64,000 bases of DNA, taken from Falciphora oryzae (taxonomy: Eukaryota > Ascomycota > Sordariomycetes > Magnaporthales > Magnaporthaceae). The position numbers were made by a program, and so were the translations under genes. The stretch covers positions 662,181 through 726,180 of the forward strand of contig JNVV01000004.1 of the NCBI GenBank assembly GCA_000733355.1. The letters are read 5' to 3'. Below the pieces are notes generated by a model that saw nothing but the letters and a program-made list of their open reading frames with translations, was not told the origin of the DNA and did no database searches. This document shows, piece by piece, positions 1-12,099 of this stretch (positions are counted from its first letter, which is position 1; each line of letters begins with the position of its first letter).

Positions 1-1206
1 CGACCAGAATTTTCACAACAACAGACTGATAAACTAGGCATATATTTATCAGTATGGCAGAGCATGCTGAACAGTAAGATCTAATCTCTCCACCGCTTGA
101 CATCGAGTCTGTTTAGAGTCGATCTTGAACCAGACAAACACACCAAAACTATAAATCCTTGCAAAGGTGACTGAACAGCAACATGCCATTTTGCGTTGTA
201 AAACTTGTAAACTTTCCTTTTTAAAGCATAAGGTAAATAGTAGACTTTTTTTTTTAACAAATAATCCGAAGCGGTACCAGAGGATGAAGGTGACGTTAAG
301 AACTTCAAGAACCACATAACGGGAAAGGGTAAACTACATGTATCTTTGGGACCTGCGTTAGGGCCCCCACCAGCCCAGGCAGAACCCGCCCCTGCCGTCC
401 TAGCAATCCTCGAGAGCCAAGGTGTTCCTGCCATGGAAACCGCATTTTCCAAACGTCAGTGAGGGGCATGGGACACGCCTAAGCACTAGCGCGGTGTAAT
501 TACTGCCCCCAGAGCGTGGGGCGCGGCGGGTCCTGGTCGAACTGACGCGGTTCTTGACAAGTTGGGTGTTGAAAACGAAAGGCCAACTTTCCGAAAATCT
601 AGAGTCTTTTTGGTGGCCCACCGTGACTGACCAACAGGTATCTCCGAAACCCACAAAGCCTGATGTCCTTTGCTGGCCAGTATGTTTTTGTTCTTCTCTT
701 CTCCCACTGTAATAAGAGTGCTATGTGCAAGTTTGGGGGAAAAAAAAAGGGAATCCTTCAAATTGCAAATAATCTTTTAAAGCTTTTTTTTTAAAAAAAA
801 AAAAGCTTAAAAAAGCAAAATCTTTCGGGAAATCTATAGCCGCTGGCAGGGATTATATAAAAGGGCCTATAGCCCATACGGGGTATTGTGCCCTGAATAC
901 CATTGGCCTCGGCATTGGTAGGTTTTTAACCGATTGGTACCCGTTGTGACAACGCATTCAATAGCGCTTACTACCTGCACGCGATCGGGCCAATGATCAG
1001 TGCCCGTGGCCACCTCCGTGTGACACCCACATCTTGTCCAGTCACCATTCTTCCCACCCATCAACAACACACTCTACTAGATATACATTCCCAATATCTA
1101 CCTCTCGATATCCGAGTCTCATCTGCCTCTCGTCGACCAAGTTTCCCGGCCATCGAGTCCCTCGATGCCCATCTCTCTCTCGCCAACCCATCTCTCAACA
1201 TCCATC
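1..1206. other. Stretch without a supported gene
   Basis: I see no convincing coding sequence here; the open frames are short and lack recognisable domains. Around 730-870 the sequence is rich in A and T runs. A TATA-like motif (TATATAAAAG near 854-863) lies about 350 bp before the small zinc-binding gene at 1207, so it could be that gene's promoter. The same segment (about 745-870) loosely resembles 55500-55610, sharing GGGAATC, an ATTGCA-AATAATC block, ATCTTTCG and GGCAGGG-TTATATA in the same order. It may therefore be a decayed LTR remnant. Confidence 0.4.
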
Positions 1207-1488
1207 ATGGAGAGCAACCCGACCCCGTGCTACATCTGCGGCCGCATGCGGACCCGCAACCCGAGGAAACACGGCGGCCTCCAGACCGTCGGGCCCGTCC
1301 AAGACTGTCTCCTGTGCGCCCGACAATTCTGCACCGCACACAAGGGCAAAGACCGGGGCGTCTGCGAGATCAATCATCAGACGTACTGGGAGAAACACAA
1401 GAATCTCCATGGAACAGTCTTCGGCTCCCTGCGGCACCTCGAGGGTCACATTCGCATCAAGAAGCTCAAGGCGGAGGGCAAGCTGTGA
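1207..1488 (+). CDS. Small Cys/His-rich (AN1-like) zinc-binding protein
   Basis: A 93-aa intronless frame in GC-rich, non-RIP sequence. The start at 1207 (ATGGAGAGC) is preferred over an in-frame ATG at 1165 because the Cys pattern begins eight residues later. The protein has CYIC at residues 8-11, then CLLC, a following FC, a His three residues on, and a further Cys and two His before residue 65; the rest is a short basic tail. The spacing C-x2-C ... C-x2-C-x4-C-x2-H resembles AN1-type or related treble-clef zinc sites (inference). It is the last intact gene before the left transposon nest. No catalytic function can be assigned; a role in protein or nucleic-acid binding would be a guess. Confidence 0.6.
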   Translation: MESNPTPCYICGRMRTRNPRKHGGLQTVGPVQDCLLCARQFCTAHKGKDRGVCEINHQTYWEKHKNLHGTVFGSLRHLEGHIRIKKLKAEGKL

Positions 1489-2254
1489 TGGACTTACGGC
1501 TGGACACACTAGTCACGTGCCAGGACTGGCGTTCACTGTGGAATATGTCCAGGGCTAGGCAGGCTGTACCCAGTTTTGCCGTCGTCCCTTTGAAATCATG
1601 AGGCTGGCGGAAGTACTGCATCCTAGCCCAAGAAGCTCTGCGCCAAGGGCATGAACCTGAGCGGGAGTGACGAGGCCGCCTGCGCCCTGAATGTGGCTGA
1701 TGCTATTGTCGACCTCGATGGGCAACGTTTTCCACGTGCTCTCTTTGTCCTGAGGGTATGATTTATCGCTGCTTCCTTTGTTTGGTTGTTTTTCTTTTCA
1801 TACGGAAGACCTCGAAGGAGCTTACGCCGCGGCAGACTCGAGGCGTCAAGTACCTCGAAGTTATGTGCCTCCAGGCCATCTCGTCGCAAGCTTTCCGCCA
1901 CAATTAATACCGAGAGGAGCTCTTGAAAACAGTAGATAATATCCTAATGGGCATTTCGCGACTTGAATCGCAGGAGGTCTGAGACAGGTACCCAAAGGGC
2001 CGATTCGTGCAAGACGCTTTTAGTCCCAACACAGATAGTGTGCGTGCTGGGTGATCGCGGAACAGCCCCAAGGCGTCCGTGGCGGCGGAACAATGCCAGC
2101 TTTTGGGGATGATTGGGTGCGGCCTGATCTACCGGATCAAGCAAGCAAGCGCTTTACAGAAGATCACCCGGGAGCTTGTTAGCTCGGGTCTTCCGACGCG
2201 CCACTGGCAGGAGATGGCGACCACTCAGGCTGCATCGGGAAAAATAACCTGGTT

Positions 2255-2477
2255 TGTTGGTAGGAGTGTTACTCCTGTAGGCTCGGAGATCTCCCAAAGG
2301 AAAGAACAATGATCTATAGATCTGGAAAGGTGTCTGTATTGATGCATGATGAGGAAGGAATCTAATTACAGGAAGGGGATCGCAAAATCCCCTTTTGTAG
2401 GCTCGTGGGAGCGCACGGCCCGTGGGCTGCAGGCCCACGAGGCGTGGAGATGCACGCGCTGCTAACGTAATCCAACA
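2255..2477 (-). repeat. 3' LTR of element A
   Basis: A 223-bp LTR, TGTTGG..CCAACA, nearly identical to 24646-24868; the differences are mostly transitions. It is flanked on the left by TGGTT. On the inner side lies a purine-rich tract on the minus strand (AAAGAAAGAATTGCTAG, 2478-2494), a plausible polypurine tract. Confidence 0.85.
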
Positions 2478-2578
2478 CTAGCAATTCTTTCTTTAGGCGC
2501 GTGCATCGGCCCTATGCCTATTTTCCGGATCCAAGGATTTTACAAAACTAATAAAAAACGAATTTGGATCCGGCCACT

Positions 2579-2794
2579 TGTCACGATCAGGGAGCGTAGG
2601 CTTCGCAGCTAGGTGCAATTGATGCTATGGACTGAAGACTTTTCTATGGGGAGGAAACAGGGAAAAAAGGCGCGGCGCGCCGAAGGCGCGATGCGGTAGA
2701 AAAAGCGGTGCGGCGTTTTATCGCACGAGCCATTTCGTGACGCGTGCTTACGTGGATGCCTGCGGCGTGCGGTGAACTGCCTTGGGGCGTTACA
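2579..2794 (-). repeat. 3' LTR of Gypsy 1
   Basis: A 216-bp repeat pairing with 8295-8510. It contains a GC-rich block (GGCGCGGCGCGCCGAAGGCG) that is identical in both copies. The differences between the copies are almost all C/T or G/A, as expected of RIP. Confidence 0.85.
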
Positions 2795-2840
2795 CTACCC
2801 CTTTTTAAGCCCGAATATCGCGTACGCGGTGCTCGAGGCT

Positions 2841-5800
2841 TTATTTGTGTCGTATTGGCCTCTTTTTTGTTACTCCCGTATGTTTTGCTACGTTGTTATT
2901 GTCCCGATCCTCCGGATGCACGTCCTTTGCTGCCGCTTTAATCCAATTTTGTAGGTTAACCGGCGGTTTTGCGGCTTTTGGGTATATTAGGTGGAACGTT
3001 TCCAACGCGGTAGCAGCGTTTTTAAAGTTTTTTGCCAAATACCATTCGTCGTTAAGGTCGCATCCTTTCCAACTAACCTAGTATTGCAGCTTTTTTGCTT
3101 TACCGGTAACCCGGGATGCCAATACCCTGTCGATTTCCCATTTTGGCTCGCCGTTAATGTCCTTTAGGGGCTCCGGCTTTTAATGCTATTGCGGCAGCGG
3201 GTCGTTCGGAAACTTGCGAAATCGATTTGCGTGGAAAAAATTTAAACCTTTATATCCCGGTAGCACCTCGAAGACGAAACTGTGGCCTCGTTTTTCCAAC
3301 ACCTTCTATAAGCCGGCGTACTAAAAGTTTAAACGGGTTGTAAACGCTGCAATTATAAAACCCTTTTTCCGAACAAATACCGAATCGCCGACTTTAAAGT
3401 CTACCGGGCGTCGCTTTTTGTTGGCCTAGATCTTTTGGGCTTTTTGCGCGGCCAATGCGTTACTATAAGCCAAATCCTGCACGGCTTTAGTTTGGTTTAC
3501 TAGCTTTAGGGCTTTTTGCTGTCGTTCGTTTTCGACGTCGGTTGGAAGCAGTTTTTAAAATAGCGGATTCCGGGGTTCGCAACCTAATAGAACCTTTAAA
3601 GGGGCTATGCCCAAAAACGAGTACCATATAGCGTTATAGGCAAAATCGAAGGCGGGAAAGTGCACGCTTTATTGCCTTTAGTATTTGTTTACGTAAAACC
3701 GTAACTGTTAGTCCAATTTAGTATTAGTAATTTTAATTGCGCTTTAAGTTTGCGGATAAAAGGCGCTGCCGTAACGGTGCTTCGTGCCTGTAAGTTTGTT
3801 AAGTTTGGCGAAGAACTTAAAAATAAAAGGACCTGCGTTATTTAACAGCCAAACGGAAGGGCAACTTAAAATACGGTATAGCTGCCGGTAATACCGCATC
3901 GCGAGAACCTCGGCGGTATCGGTCTTATAACCTGGAAACGTGCATTTAATTCTGCTAAACTTGCAAACGAAAACCTAAACGTAGTCGTAACCGTGGTCGT
4001 TTTTCGGCATGTCTTTGCCATTAATAACGATTTATTCTTAAACGATTTTAGGGACGGGTAGTAAATGCAACAAGCCAAATGTTTTGTTATATTTAGATTT
4101 ATTACGGTGGCATTTGTGGCAATTTTTAATATATCGGCGGACGTTTTTATTTATACCTTCCTAAAAATAATCCCTTTTAAGGAAACGGATAATTTTGTTT
4201 TAACCGCCGTAAGCGAAAATCGGGGGGGCGTAGGCTTCGCGGATAAGCGCGGTGCGAAAAGCAATTTTTCCGTTTATCGTTAAAGGCGGTACCACAAATC
4301 GGCCTTTTTAATAACCCAAACCTTGCCAAATGTTTTCGAATCGTACGAGTTTAGCGAGGTCGGTTTCGTAAATGTTTTAAATCGTTAAGGTAATTGTTTG
4401 GATTTGGGCCGGAACAGTTTTGGGCATTTTTAGGGCTGGATTTAAAACTTTTTTAGGGGGAACGAGCGTAAAGAAACGCTTTTTTGCCTTTCGAGCTTTA
4501 ACCGTAGGCGATTCGACCGTTTTCCGGGATAAAGTATCGGCAACGACATTCTCCTAGCCTTAGCGGTATTGGAACTAATAATCGAAATTAGCGAAATACG
4601 TGCTCCATTTTATTTGGCGGATACCGAGCTTTTGTTTGGTTATAAAATAAACGAAAGTTTAATAATCCGTAACGATGGTAATTTTCAATCCCTATAATTC
4701 AGCTTCAAAATGCTCGAGCGTTTAAATAACGGCGAAAAGTTTTTAATTTTGGATCGGGTACGTTCGTTTAATTAAAAATATGGTTTTGCTAAAGTAACCC
4801 ATTGGTTTCCAAATCCCGTTTTTTTATTATTGCTAAACAACTCCTCCTATAGCGTTACGTAACGCGTCGGCTTCGATTCGTATCGGAAATCCCGGGGTAA
4901 AAAACGCTAAAACCGGGGCTTCGGTAACTAGCTTTTTCATTTTCTTAAAGGCGCTTTTTTATTTAAGCCCTATTTCGAAAATGGCGTTTTTTTTAAAAAA
5001 ACGTATTAAAGGTTTAGCACCGTCGCTCGCGTAATAACAAAATACTTGTACGTAATTGCATAATTTAAAAAAGGACTTAACCGCAAATTTGTTGGTAAAG
5101 TCCTCGAATTTCCAATTAGTAATAGCGGCTATTTTGGTAGGGTCTATCCGGACGCTTTAGCCGATTTCGATAACTAAATTTAAATACTTTAATATCGTAG
5201 TATTAAACCGGCTTTTTTTAATATCTTTTTGGAAATAGGTTTGGTTTAACCGGTAAATAACCTTTTCGATATAAGCCTAATGCGTGGCCTCGTTAAACTT
5301 TTCCGAATAAATTAGAACGTTATTAGCGTACGCGCTTGCAAAAACGTTTAAAAGCTCGTTTAATTGGGCGTTAATAAACGCTTACTACCAAATTAGGCCA
5401 ACCTTAAATCCAAAAGGGAGGACTTTCCATTAAAATATCCTTTAGCGTATCCGGAAAACCGTTAAATACCGTAACTCTACCGATATTAATAATCGGTTAA
5501 ACGCGCGGATAATATCGACCTTAAACAATCTTTTAGCTTTGCTATATTTGGAAATCGTGCCGTTAACGTCGGGTATTGAAACGAGGCGGGATTTAAAAAA
5601 TTTGTTCACTTAGCGATAGTTTTAACAAAAACGCCGTTCGTTTGAATGTAATTTCGGGACGAAAAGGTTTAAAGCAGGTCTATCGGCCATATAAGGTTTG
5701 ATAAAACCGAAAGCGAAAAGTTCGTCGGTAGTTTGTTTTTCGAATGGGAGCATCGAAAAAGGTGTCCGGTAGGTAAGCGGCGATCCTTTTAAAGGTTTTT

Positions 5801-6950
5801 CCAGCTCGAGGACCACGTCGTACTTAGGTCGATTTGGTGGAAGCTTGGTGGAAGCTTTTTTGGAAAAGAACCTTTTTAAATAAGCAATTTCCGGGGGAAT
5901 TAGGCTTTAAACGAGCTTAACATGCTTATGGTCCTTATTAACGGGAAAAGGAATCGGTTAGCTAAAAAAGGTTCGCTAGGGTTTAACCGAAATTGCTTAG
6001 ATCCTAGCGGTAAATTCGGGGCTTTTAAAAGGAATTGGGGCGTTCGGAAAGGGCAAAAACTTCCACCTTTTTTAACGGAGGTCGTTTTTAATCTGGGCTT
6101 AAAAAGTTTGGATTTCCGTCGGCGGGGGGAAGGAAAAGGTTACCGATTTAAAGTGCGATTAAGGTTACCGTTACCGTTCCGGGTTAATAAAAATAGCTTA
6201 AATTTAATGCGATTAACGTTCCTTTTTAATTTGCTAATTTATTAAGCGATTTCGCTATTAGGTATTACGTTAGGTTACGGCGTTAAAGCGACCGTTAAAC
6301 GGGGAAATAATAATAACCGGGGAAAATTTGGTGTTATTAGGCAAAGCGTCGGGCTAAATAATTTCCCGCTTCAATAAGCGAAGGAAAAGGTTTTTTTTTA
6401 CCAGTTAAAGCAATTTTATAAAAATATCGTAATTAATATTTGCGATCCAAAACTTTTAATTAACGAAACGGCGGCCGTTTATTTCGAAAATAGCGATAAA
6501 AATATAAGTTACATTTGTTACTAAAAGATTACGGAAATCGGAAAAGGCAATAGGTCGAAATAGCCGTTTGATTTCGGCTTTAAAATGCTTTTTAACAAAA
6601 GCGGCTGCTTTGTAGCTAATAAAGAGGTGGGCTGTGGTTTTAATGTTACAAAATGCTTTAAAATCGATTCCAAAACCGCTGCGTTGGAATTGCGTTTTAA
6701 AAAGGAAAAAGGGTTAACTTTTATTACCGATTTTAATTATATTAGGCATTTGGACCGCTAAGGAGATTTCCGGCGGTTTATTTAGTTTTTCGACTCGCAT
6801 ACCGAGCACGATAAAATCGATTCGCTAGTGCTCAAATCGCTTTTTTCGTTAAGTAGTACTTTTTTTGCTTCGAAACGGCGGAAAATTGCGGCGATTTTTT
6901 TTTTCCTAGCAATTTCGAACTAAATAACTTTATCCGCCGTAAACGTAATA
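2841..6950 (-). pseudogene. Gypsy 1 pol remnant (RT, RNase H, integrase, chromodomain end)
   Basis: On the minus strand a reverse-transcriptase entry region lies at about 5816-5500: a VLELEKPLKG segment, then an LNLFVPKLH-type stretch leading into the RT core. Integrase-like sequence with a TCRKTTT-type zinc-site remnant lies at about 4030-4000, and a late integrase block (A-F-x-R-K-x-K-A, the usual YHPQTDGQ position) near 3780-3700. The last segment (3038-2841) has the E-W-x-x-A-K-N-F-K-N-A spacing typical of the C-terminal chromodomain tail of fungal chromoviruses. Stops interrupt every 20-60 codons, many convertible from CAA, CAG or TGG. It is not functional. Exact domain limits are approximate. 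Confidence 0.7.
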
Positions 6951-7079
6951 AACGCCGTTCGTTTTAGGCGTGGCTAATTCGGTGTTTTTTTTAGGGGCCT
7001 TATTTTTAAGCACGTCGGGAATACGGAATTTGCGCTTACGGTGCTCGCGATATTTGTTATTCTTTTCCGGGTTTTTTGC

Positions 7080-8174
7080 CTATTTTTCCTTGCGAATCAA
7101 ATGGGTACGATAATAGGCTAAAGCGGCGCCGGTCACGTTGCGGGTAAATATTTCGTAGCTAATGTTAGGGTTTTCGGCATCGTTAAACAGGCGGGGATCA
7201 AGGTTTAGGGGAATATGCTTAAAAAAAATACTTTTGCGTTTTTTTATAATAATATTAGCGCGGTTAGCTAGCACGTTGATTTTTGCGATAAACTGGTGGA
7301 TGTTTATAGATTTATTAGTTGGGTCGTACATCATTTTGCTAAATTCGGCTCGAGCTTTAGTAGGTTAATAAGCGTCGTAATAAACGGCGGCGAACGTAGC
7401 TACCATTTTTAACGCGTTAGCAAACGGGTTTTTAGAAAAGGGGTTATATCGGGCTTCGAAAAGGAAGTTGGCATTTCCGGTCGTATTCGTATAAATTACA
7501 GCTATACGATTGCGCTCGTTTTTAAAGGTGGTGTCGTTTTCCATAAATTTATCGGCCAAACGGACCACCCAGCTGGTAAACTCGTTTTTATCGCCGCTAA
7601 AGGCGCTAAGCTCCATTCCGGTGCGTTTATTTTTCGAATTGTAGTTTAGGTTTTTGGTTGTTATGCCGCCTTTGTCGTCGTAGGGTTTAAAGGCTGGGAG
7701 GGCGGCTACGCTAATAGGTACGAACGCTGTGCTTCCAAAAACGCTTTCGGCTGGGGTAGATTGGCGGGAAATGGAAGCGCTTTAGGTTCGGAATTGGGAT
7801 ATAACGGCGGCGATAACCGCCGCCACGTCGGCCTGCTGGGCAGGCGGGGAGGGGGTTTGACCAGATATGGTTGTATTTGGGTTGTTATCTTCGACCAGGT
7901 TTTCGTTTGTTGATTTAAACGCCTAGTTTTCTTTTTGTTGTAATTGCTCCTTTGCGCTTTAGAGCGGGTAATTGGGGTTGGTCTTTTGCTTCGCGAACGC
8001 GACGTCGGGCTCGTAAAAAACCTCGATTTCGGATTCGATGTCGTTTTTTGGGTTTGTAGGTTAGGACGGCGTATTTTTTGCCGCGGGGTTAGCTTCGGTA
8101 GGCTTTTCTAACACGTTTTTTATCAGGCGAAATAACTTTCTCGTAAACGACCCCTAGTCTTTTTTTTTGGGCAT
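7080..8174 (-). pseudogene. Gypsy 1 gag remnant
   Basis: The frame starts with ATG at 8174, 121 bp inside the right LTR, and can be followed to 7080 with only a few TAG/TAA interruptions. It has a charged, Pro/Gln-rich N-terminal third, then a capsid-like domain with FSGDKNEFTSWVVRLADKF at about 7600-7540, the common 'F-x-G-x2-x-x-F-x-x-W' gag signature. It continues into an N-I-H-Q-F-I-A-K segment and ends with basic residues. Its product would form virus-like particles; here it is inactivated by RIP-type stops. Confidence 0.75.
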
Positions 8175-8294
8175 AGGGTCGTGTTATCGCGTGAGGTTTT
8201 GCGTCGTTTACGTCCGACGGAGCTAGGGGGTGAAATGAGTGGTGCTGTATTTAATAGATCGCTCAGCTAGCGAGATATGGATATAAAAGAGTAG

Positions 8295-8510
8295 TGTTAC
8301 GATTAGGGAACGTAGGCTTTGTAGCTAGGTGCAATTGATGCTATGGACTAAAAACTTTTTTATGGGGAGGAAATAGGGAAGAAAGGCGCGGCGCGCCGAA
8401 GGCGCGATGCGGTAGAAAAAGCGGTGCGGCGTTTTATCGCACGAGCTATTTCGTAACGCGTGCTTACGTGGATGCCTGCGGCGTGCGGTGAACTGCCCTG
8501 GGGCGTTACA
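8295..8510 (-). repeat. 5' LTR of Gypsy 1
   Basis: A 216-bp partner of 2579-2794, followed by CCACT (8511-8515). The gag start at 8174 lies 121 bp away on the minus strand. Confidence 0.85.
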
Positions 8511-8642
8511 CCACTTATTTTTTAAAAATAAAAGGAAATAAAAACAAATGGGCTATGCCGGGTACCGGCTATGACTGTGAATAAAAAAAAGTAAGAAATG
8601 GGGCAATGCCTAGTTAAGCGCTCGTGGGATCAGGTAATAACC

Positions 8643-8808
8643 GCTTATATGCTTAAGCGATCGGGTGATTCCATATTCGGGGCTATAACCGATGTGCCGG
8701 GGGTACCACTATTTGGCGTTGCCGTGCTTATGTGCTTAAACGATTAGGTAATTCCATATTCGGGGCCACAGCCGATGTGCTAGGTGTACCACTGCTTGGC
8801 GTTGCCGT
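8643..8808. repeat. Tandem repeat, two 83-bp units
   Basis: Unit 1 (8643-8725) and unit 2 (8726-8808) both start GCTTAT and end GGCGTTGCCGT, share a CCATATTCGGGG core and differ mainly by transitions. A degraded partial unit precedes them (about 8540-8640). They lie in the 3' non-coding region of element A. Their position upstream of a diverged LTR-like end (8893-8919) suggests a U3-type repeat (inference). Confidence 0.75.
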
Positions 8809-10298
8809 AAAATGCCAAAAGAAAGATCGCATGGAGTTGTAAAAGGGGTATTCCATAAGCTTGCGGCTTTACGAAACGTGGGGCTTTTCCAAATGCACGC
8901 GCTGCCACGTAATCCAATCTTATAGTCTTAGTGGCTTTGACTCAACCCACAAAAAGGGAACCCACCTCCGGTGGGTTGTGGCTCGCCAAGTGGTTTAGTC
9001 GCAAGTTACTGGCCCGTGCATTTGTACTGTGGGGCCACAGACTTTTTTTGGTTTGAGTTTAAGACCGTATGGTGATTTTCTGCCGTTGGTTTTGGAAACT
9101 TCCATACAAAACGAAAATATTAAAAAAAGCACTCCAAAATATCTTTATGAAAGCCGACTTTTGCTGATTTTAAACCATATGTTGGAAGTAAGCTCGAGAT
9201 TCCGCATTTAATGGCGTTTTTTTGTTTTTTTGCATTTCGATTATAAACATTTTTTTTAACCGCCTAGGTGCATTTTCGTTGGTTTTAGGAATCGCCTTTC
9301 CAGCGACCCCTATGCTAGATTTACCATTAATGATGTCCGCGGCCCCAAATTTGGAGTTGGGGATTTTTTAGCTATTAGCTCGCCCAGACAATTTGTTTTA
9401 TTTGCTTACAGCCATTTCTTAAAGCAAAAACCTTGCAGATGAGCAGGTTGATAATGCGCCTTTCCGCCAGGTCATTGCTGAATTGTACGAGTATATTTCA
9501 CGCGCATAGGATACCTTATTGCAAAAGCGGTTTTTAAAGGCTGTTATTACGTCTTTTTTAAATTAGGGGGCGCTAGCGCATCGGGAACCGCGTATTCCAA
9601 AGCCTGACCAGATCGAATGTATTTGGCGTATCGTTTACAAATTAGGGGATACAATCCTTATTGCTAAAACAGGATATGGCAAAAGCATTGTGTTCTAGGC
9701 CGTATTTGTTATTAGGAATAAGCATATTACTATTTAGATCGTTCCGTTTAGCAAGTTGGGGGACGAATAAGTAGAAGTGGTTGCAGGTTTCCCCTTCGCT
9801 AACCCCATCCTTATCGACCAAACCACACGTAAGGTATTCCATTTCCCAAATATAAATATAAGAAAAGATATATTAACATCCCTTTATAGGACGCAAACAT
9901 TTGGAACTACCAAAAAGCGACGTAATACATATATATTCTTTTCGGCCTTAAGCAAGCTACAAATTCTCGGTTCTTTTCCCTCCTCCGCCACCCCGAGTTC
10001 AGCTAGCATATGCCTTTTTGGCCATCGACGAGCTTTATACCGTCCATTAGTGGAAAGATTTCCGTACGTCCTACCCTAATTTGCATTTAATCCGAACCGC
10101 GATTTTTATAGCTATCCCATTTTTTGGGTGCATTGCTATATTAACCGAAGAAGCAGAGGATTTTGTCCTTTCCTATGCCGGTTTCCGTTAGCTCGGCCTA
10201 GGCGAGCATTAATTCCGAATTATCCGCACGTTTGTTAATAAGCCGGATATATTTATCGTTTTATAAGCTTTGGAAAGGAACAAGCTAAGCAACGATTA

Positions 10299-10728
10299 AC
10301 GTGGTTCACAAGCGAGTGGGCCACACAAGCGAGTGGGCCAGGTGCAAAATGCATATTAAACGGCGTTTTTTTTCAATTAAATAACTCGCTCAATTTACGC
10401 TTAAATTTTACCAAATTTGGGGGGGTTATATTTAACTAAATAGGGAATTGAATTTAATTTTCTTGGATTTTTACTATTACTCCTTTTGGGTGAGTTCGCA
10501 ACACTGTGTAATATACTGTGCAAAATATGCAACTAACCCTAAAGGGGTAATGATAAAAATCCAAGAAAATTAAATTAAATTCCCTATTTAGTTGAATATA
10601 ACCCCCCTAAATTTGGTAAAATTTAAGCGTAAATTGAGCGAGTTATTTAATTGAAAAAAAACGCCGTTTAATATGCATTTTGCACCTGGCCCACTCGCTT
10701 GTGTGGCCCACTCGCTTGTGAACCACGT
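10299..10728. mobile_element. MITE 1: 430-bp near-perfect hairpin, TA target duplication
   Basis: Bounded by ACGTGGTTCA and its complement TGAACCACGT, and flanked by TA (10297-10298 and 10729-10730). Almost the whole element is one inverted repeat of about 200-bp arms around a short asymmetric centre (about 10500-10540). Just inside each tip a 17-bp unit (CACAAGCGAGTGGGCCA) is repeated twice in tandem. It has no ORF. The TA duplication points to mobilisation by a Tc1/mariner/pogo-type transposase (inference). It interrupts the helicase frame. Confidence 0.9.
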
Positions 10729-11671
10729 TACTAGCCTTTGTTCTTTTTTTTAAGCCACGTCCGGCTATACAATTTGATTTAAAGCATCCCTAAAACTATT
10801 GTTTATATAGACAATAGGTTTAAGCTCGTGGCTGCCCGCCATGCTCTTTTCTAACACCTTACTTCCAAAGGAGTTGATAAGGCTATTGCAGTCCGCACCA
10901 TTGGCATTTACAATTCCTTTACCCCATTAACAGATTAACGCCTTTTGTATAACACGTTTAAACGCACCGATTCTCCTATCCGTATTATCCTAGCTACCGT
11001 ATTTTTAGGTATAGGAATGGATATTCCAAACGTAATGCGCGTAGTGCAATTTAGGGCACCGATTTTATTGGACGTATCAGATTTATTACAGCGGTTCGGC
11101 AGGGCGTCCCGATCTGATGTGGGGCAGGGTACCGCTTATTTTTTTGCCCCCTATTGGTATTTTAATACCTAGGGCATTGCGGTCCCTAAAAAGACGAAAC
11201 TTAAACGGGGCTTTAAAAAAACCCATATTCCTGCTTTATCCAGCAGTTTGCGCTTCGAGTTGGCAGAATTTGGTATAAATACAAATGCAGACGAATCACA
11301 GTTATTTGGTTCCGATTATTTACAAACGCGATTTTCCATTTTCGACGTGGAATTTAGCATGGCCGGGGGACATTTGTCCTCCATTACGAACGACGAAGTT
11401 AACGAAGAACTGGGCATTTTTTTAAGGAAATAACACAACCATTGGATTTAAAAAGATTAGCGCCGGCGCGCGAAGCTAAAGGCCGAACATCCCGAGATGT
11501 TTAAATTGGCTAATGCCAGGTGCTTTAGGTAGGAAATGCTCGATTTGCTATAAGAGGTGCAGCTGTTTAATATCCAGTATACATTTTGCTGTAACGCATG
11601 TTACTACGAACTTGGACGATTCCTTCCGGTAACAGCTATTGCGAAAAAATATAAAAGCGTATATAAGCATA

Positions 11672-12099
11672 ACGTGGTTCATCAATAAGTGACGCACCCT
11701 CACTAAGTGACGCACTTCAAATCCTATACTAAATGCCGTTTTTTTCGATTAAATAACTCGCTCAATTTAAACCTAAAATTAACTAAATTTCTACACGTTG
11801 CATTTAATGAAATATAGAATTTAATTTAATTTTCTTAGATCTTTATTATTACCCCTTTAAGGTTAGTTTGCAACACTGTATAATACACTGTGTAAAATAC
11901 GCAAATTAACTTAAAGGGGTAAGAATAAAAATCTAAGAAAATTAAATTAAATTCTATATTTCATTAAATGCAACGTGTAAAAATTTGGTTAATTTTGTGT
12001 TTAAATTGAGCGAGTTATTTAATCGAAAAAAACGGCATTTAGTATGGGATTTGAAGTGCGTCACTTAATGAGGGTGCGTCACTTACTAATGAACCACGT
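11672..12099. mobile_element. MITE 2: 428-bp hairpin related to MITE 1
   Basis: It has the same tips (ACGTGGTTCA..TGAACCACGT), TA flanks (11670-11671 and 12100-12101) and AT-rich arms (shared ATTAAATAACTCGCTCAATT and TTAATTTAATTTTCTT blocks) as MITE 1. Its tandem subterminal motif is different: AAGTGACGCAC occurs twice where MITE 1 has AAGCGAGTGGGCC. It is inserted near the 3' end of the helicase frame. Confidence 0.9.

Larger units (their letters stand above)
2579..8510 (-). mobile_element. Ty3/Gypsy chromovirus 1 (full length, RIP-mutated)
   Basis: The 216-bp LTRs (2579-2794 and 8295-8510) run from TGTCACG/TGTTACG to GCGTTACA and are flanked by a CCACT target duplication (2574-2578 and 8511-8515). 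The coding strand is minus: gag lies next to the right LTR and pol runs toward the left one. A minus-strand purine tract (AAAAAGGGGTAG) abuts the left LTR. The body has few CpA/TpG, many TpA and dozens of in-frame TAA/TAG. It is inserted in the 3' non-coding part of element A. Confidence 0.85.

Noticed and set aside
8540..8810. CRISPR-like spaced repeats
   Set aside because: Only two full 83-bp units without unique spacers; a simple tandem repeat in a fungal LTR element.
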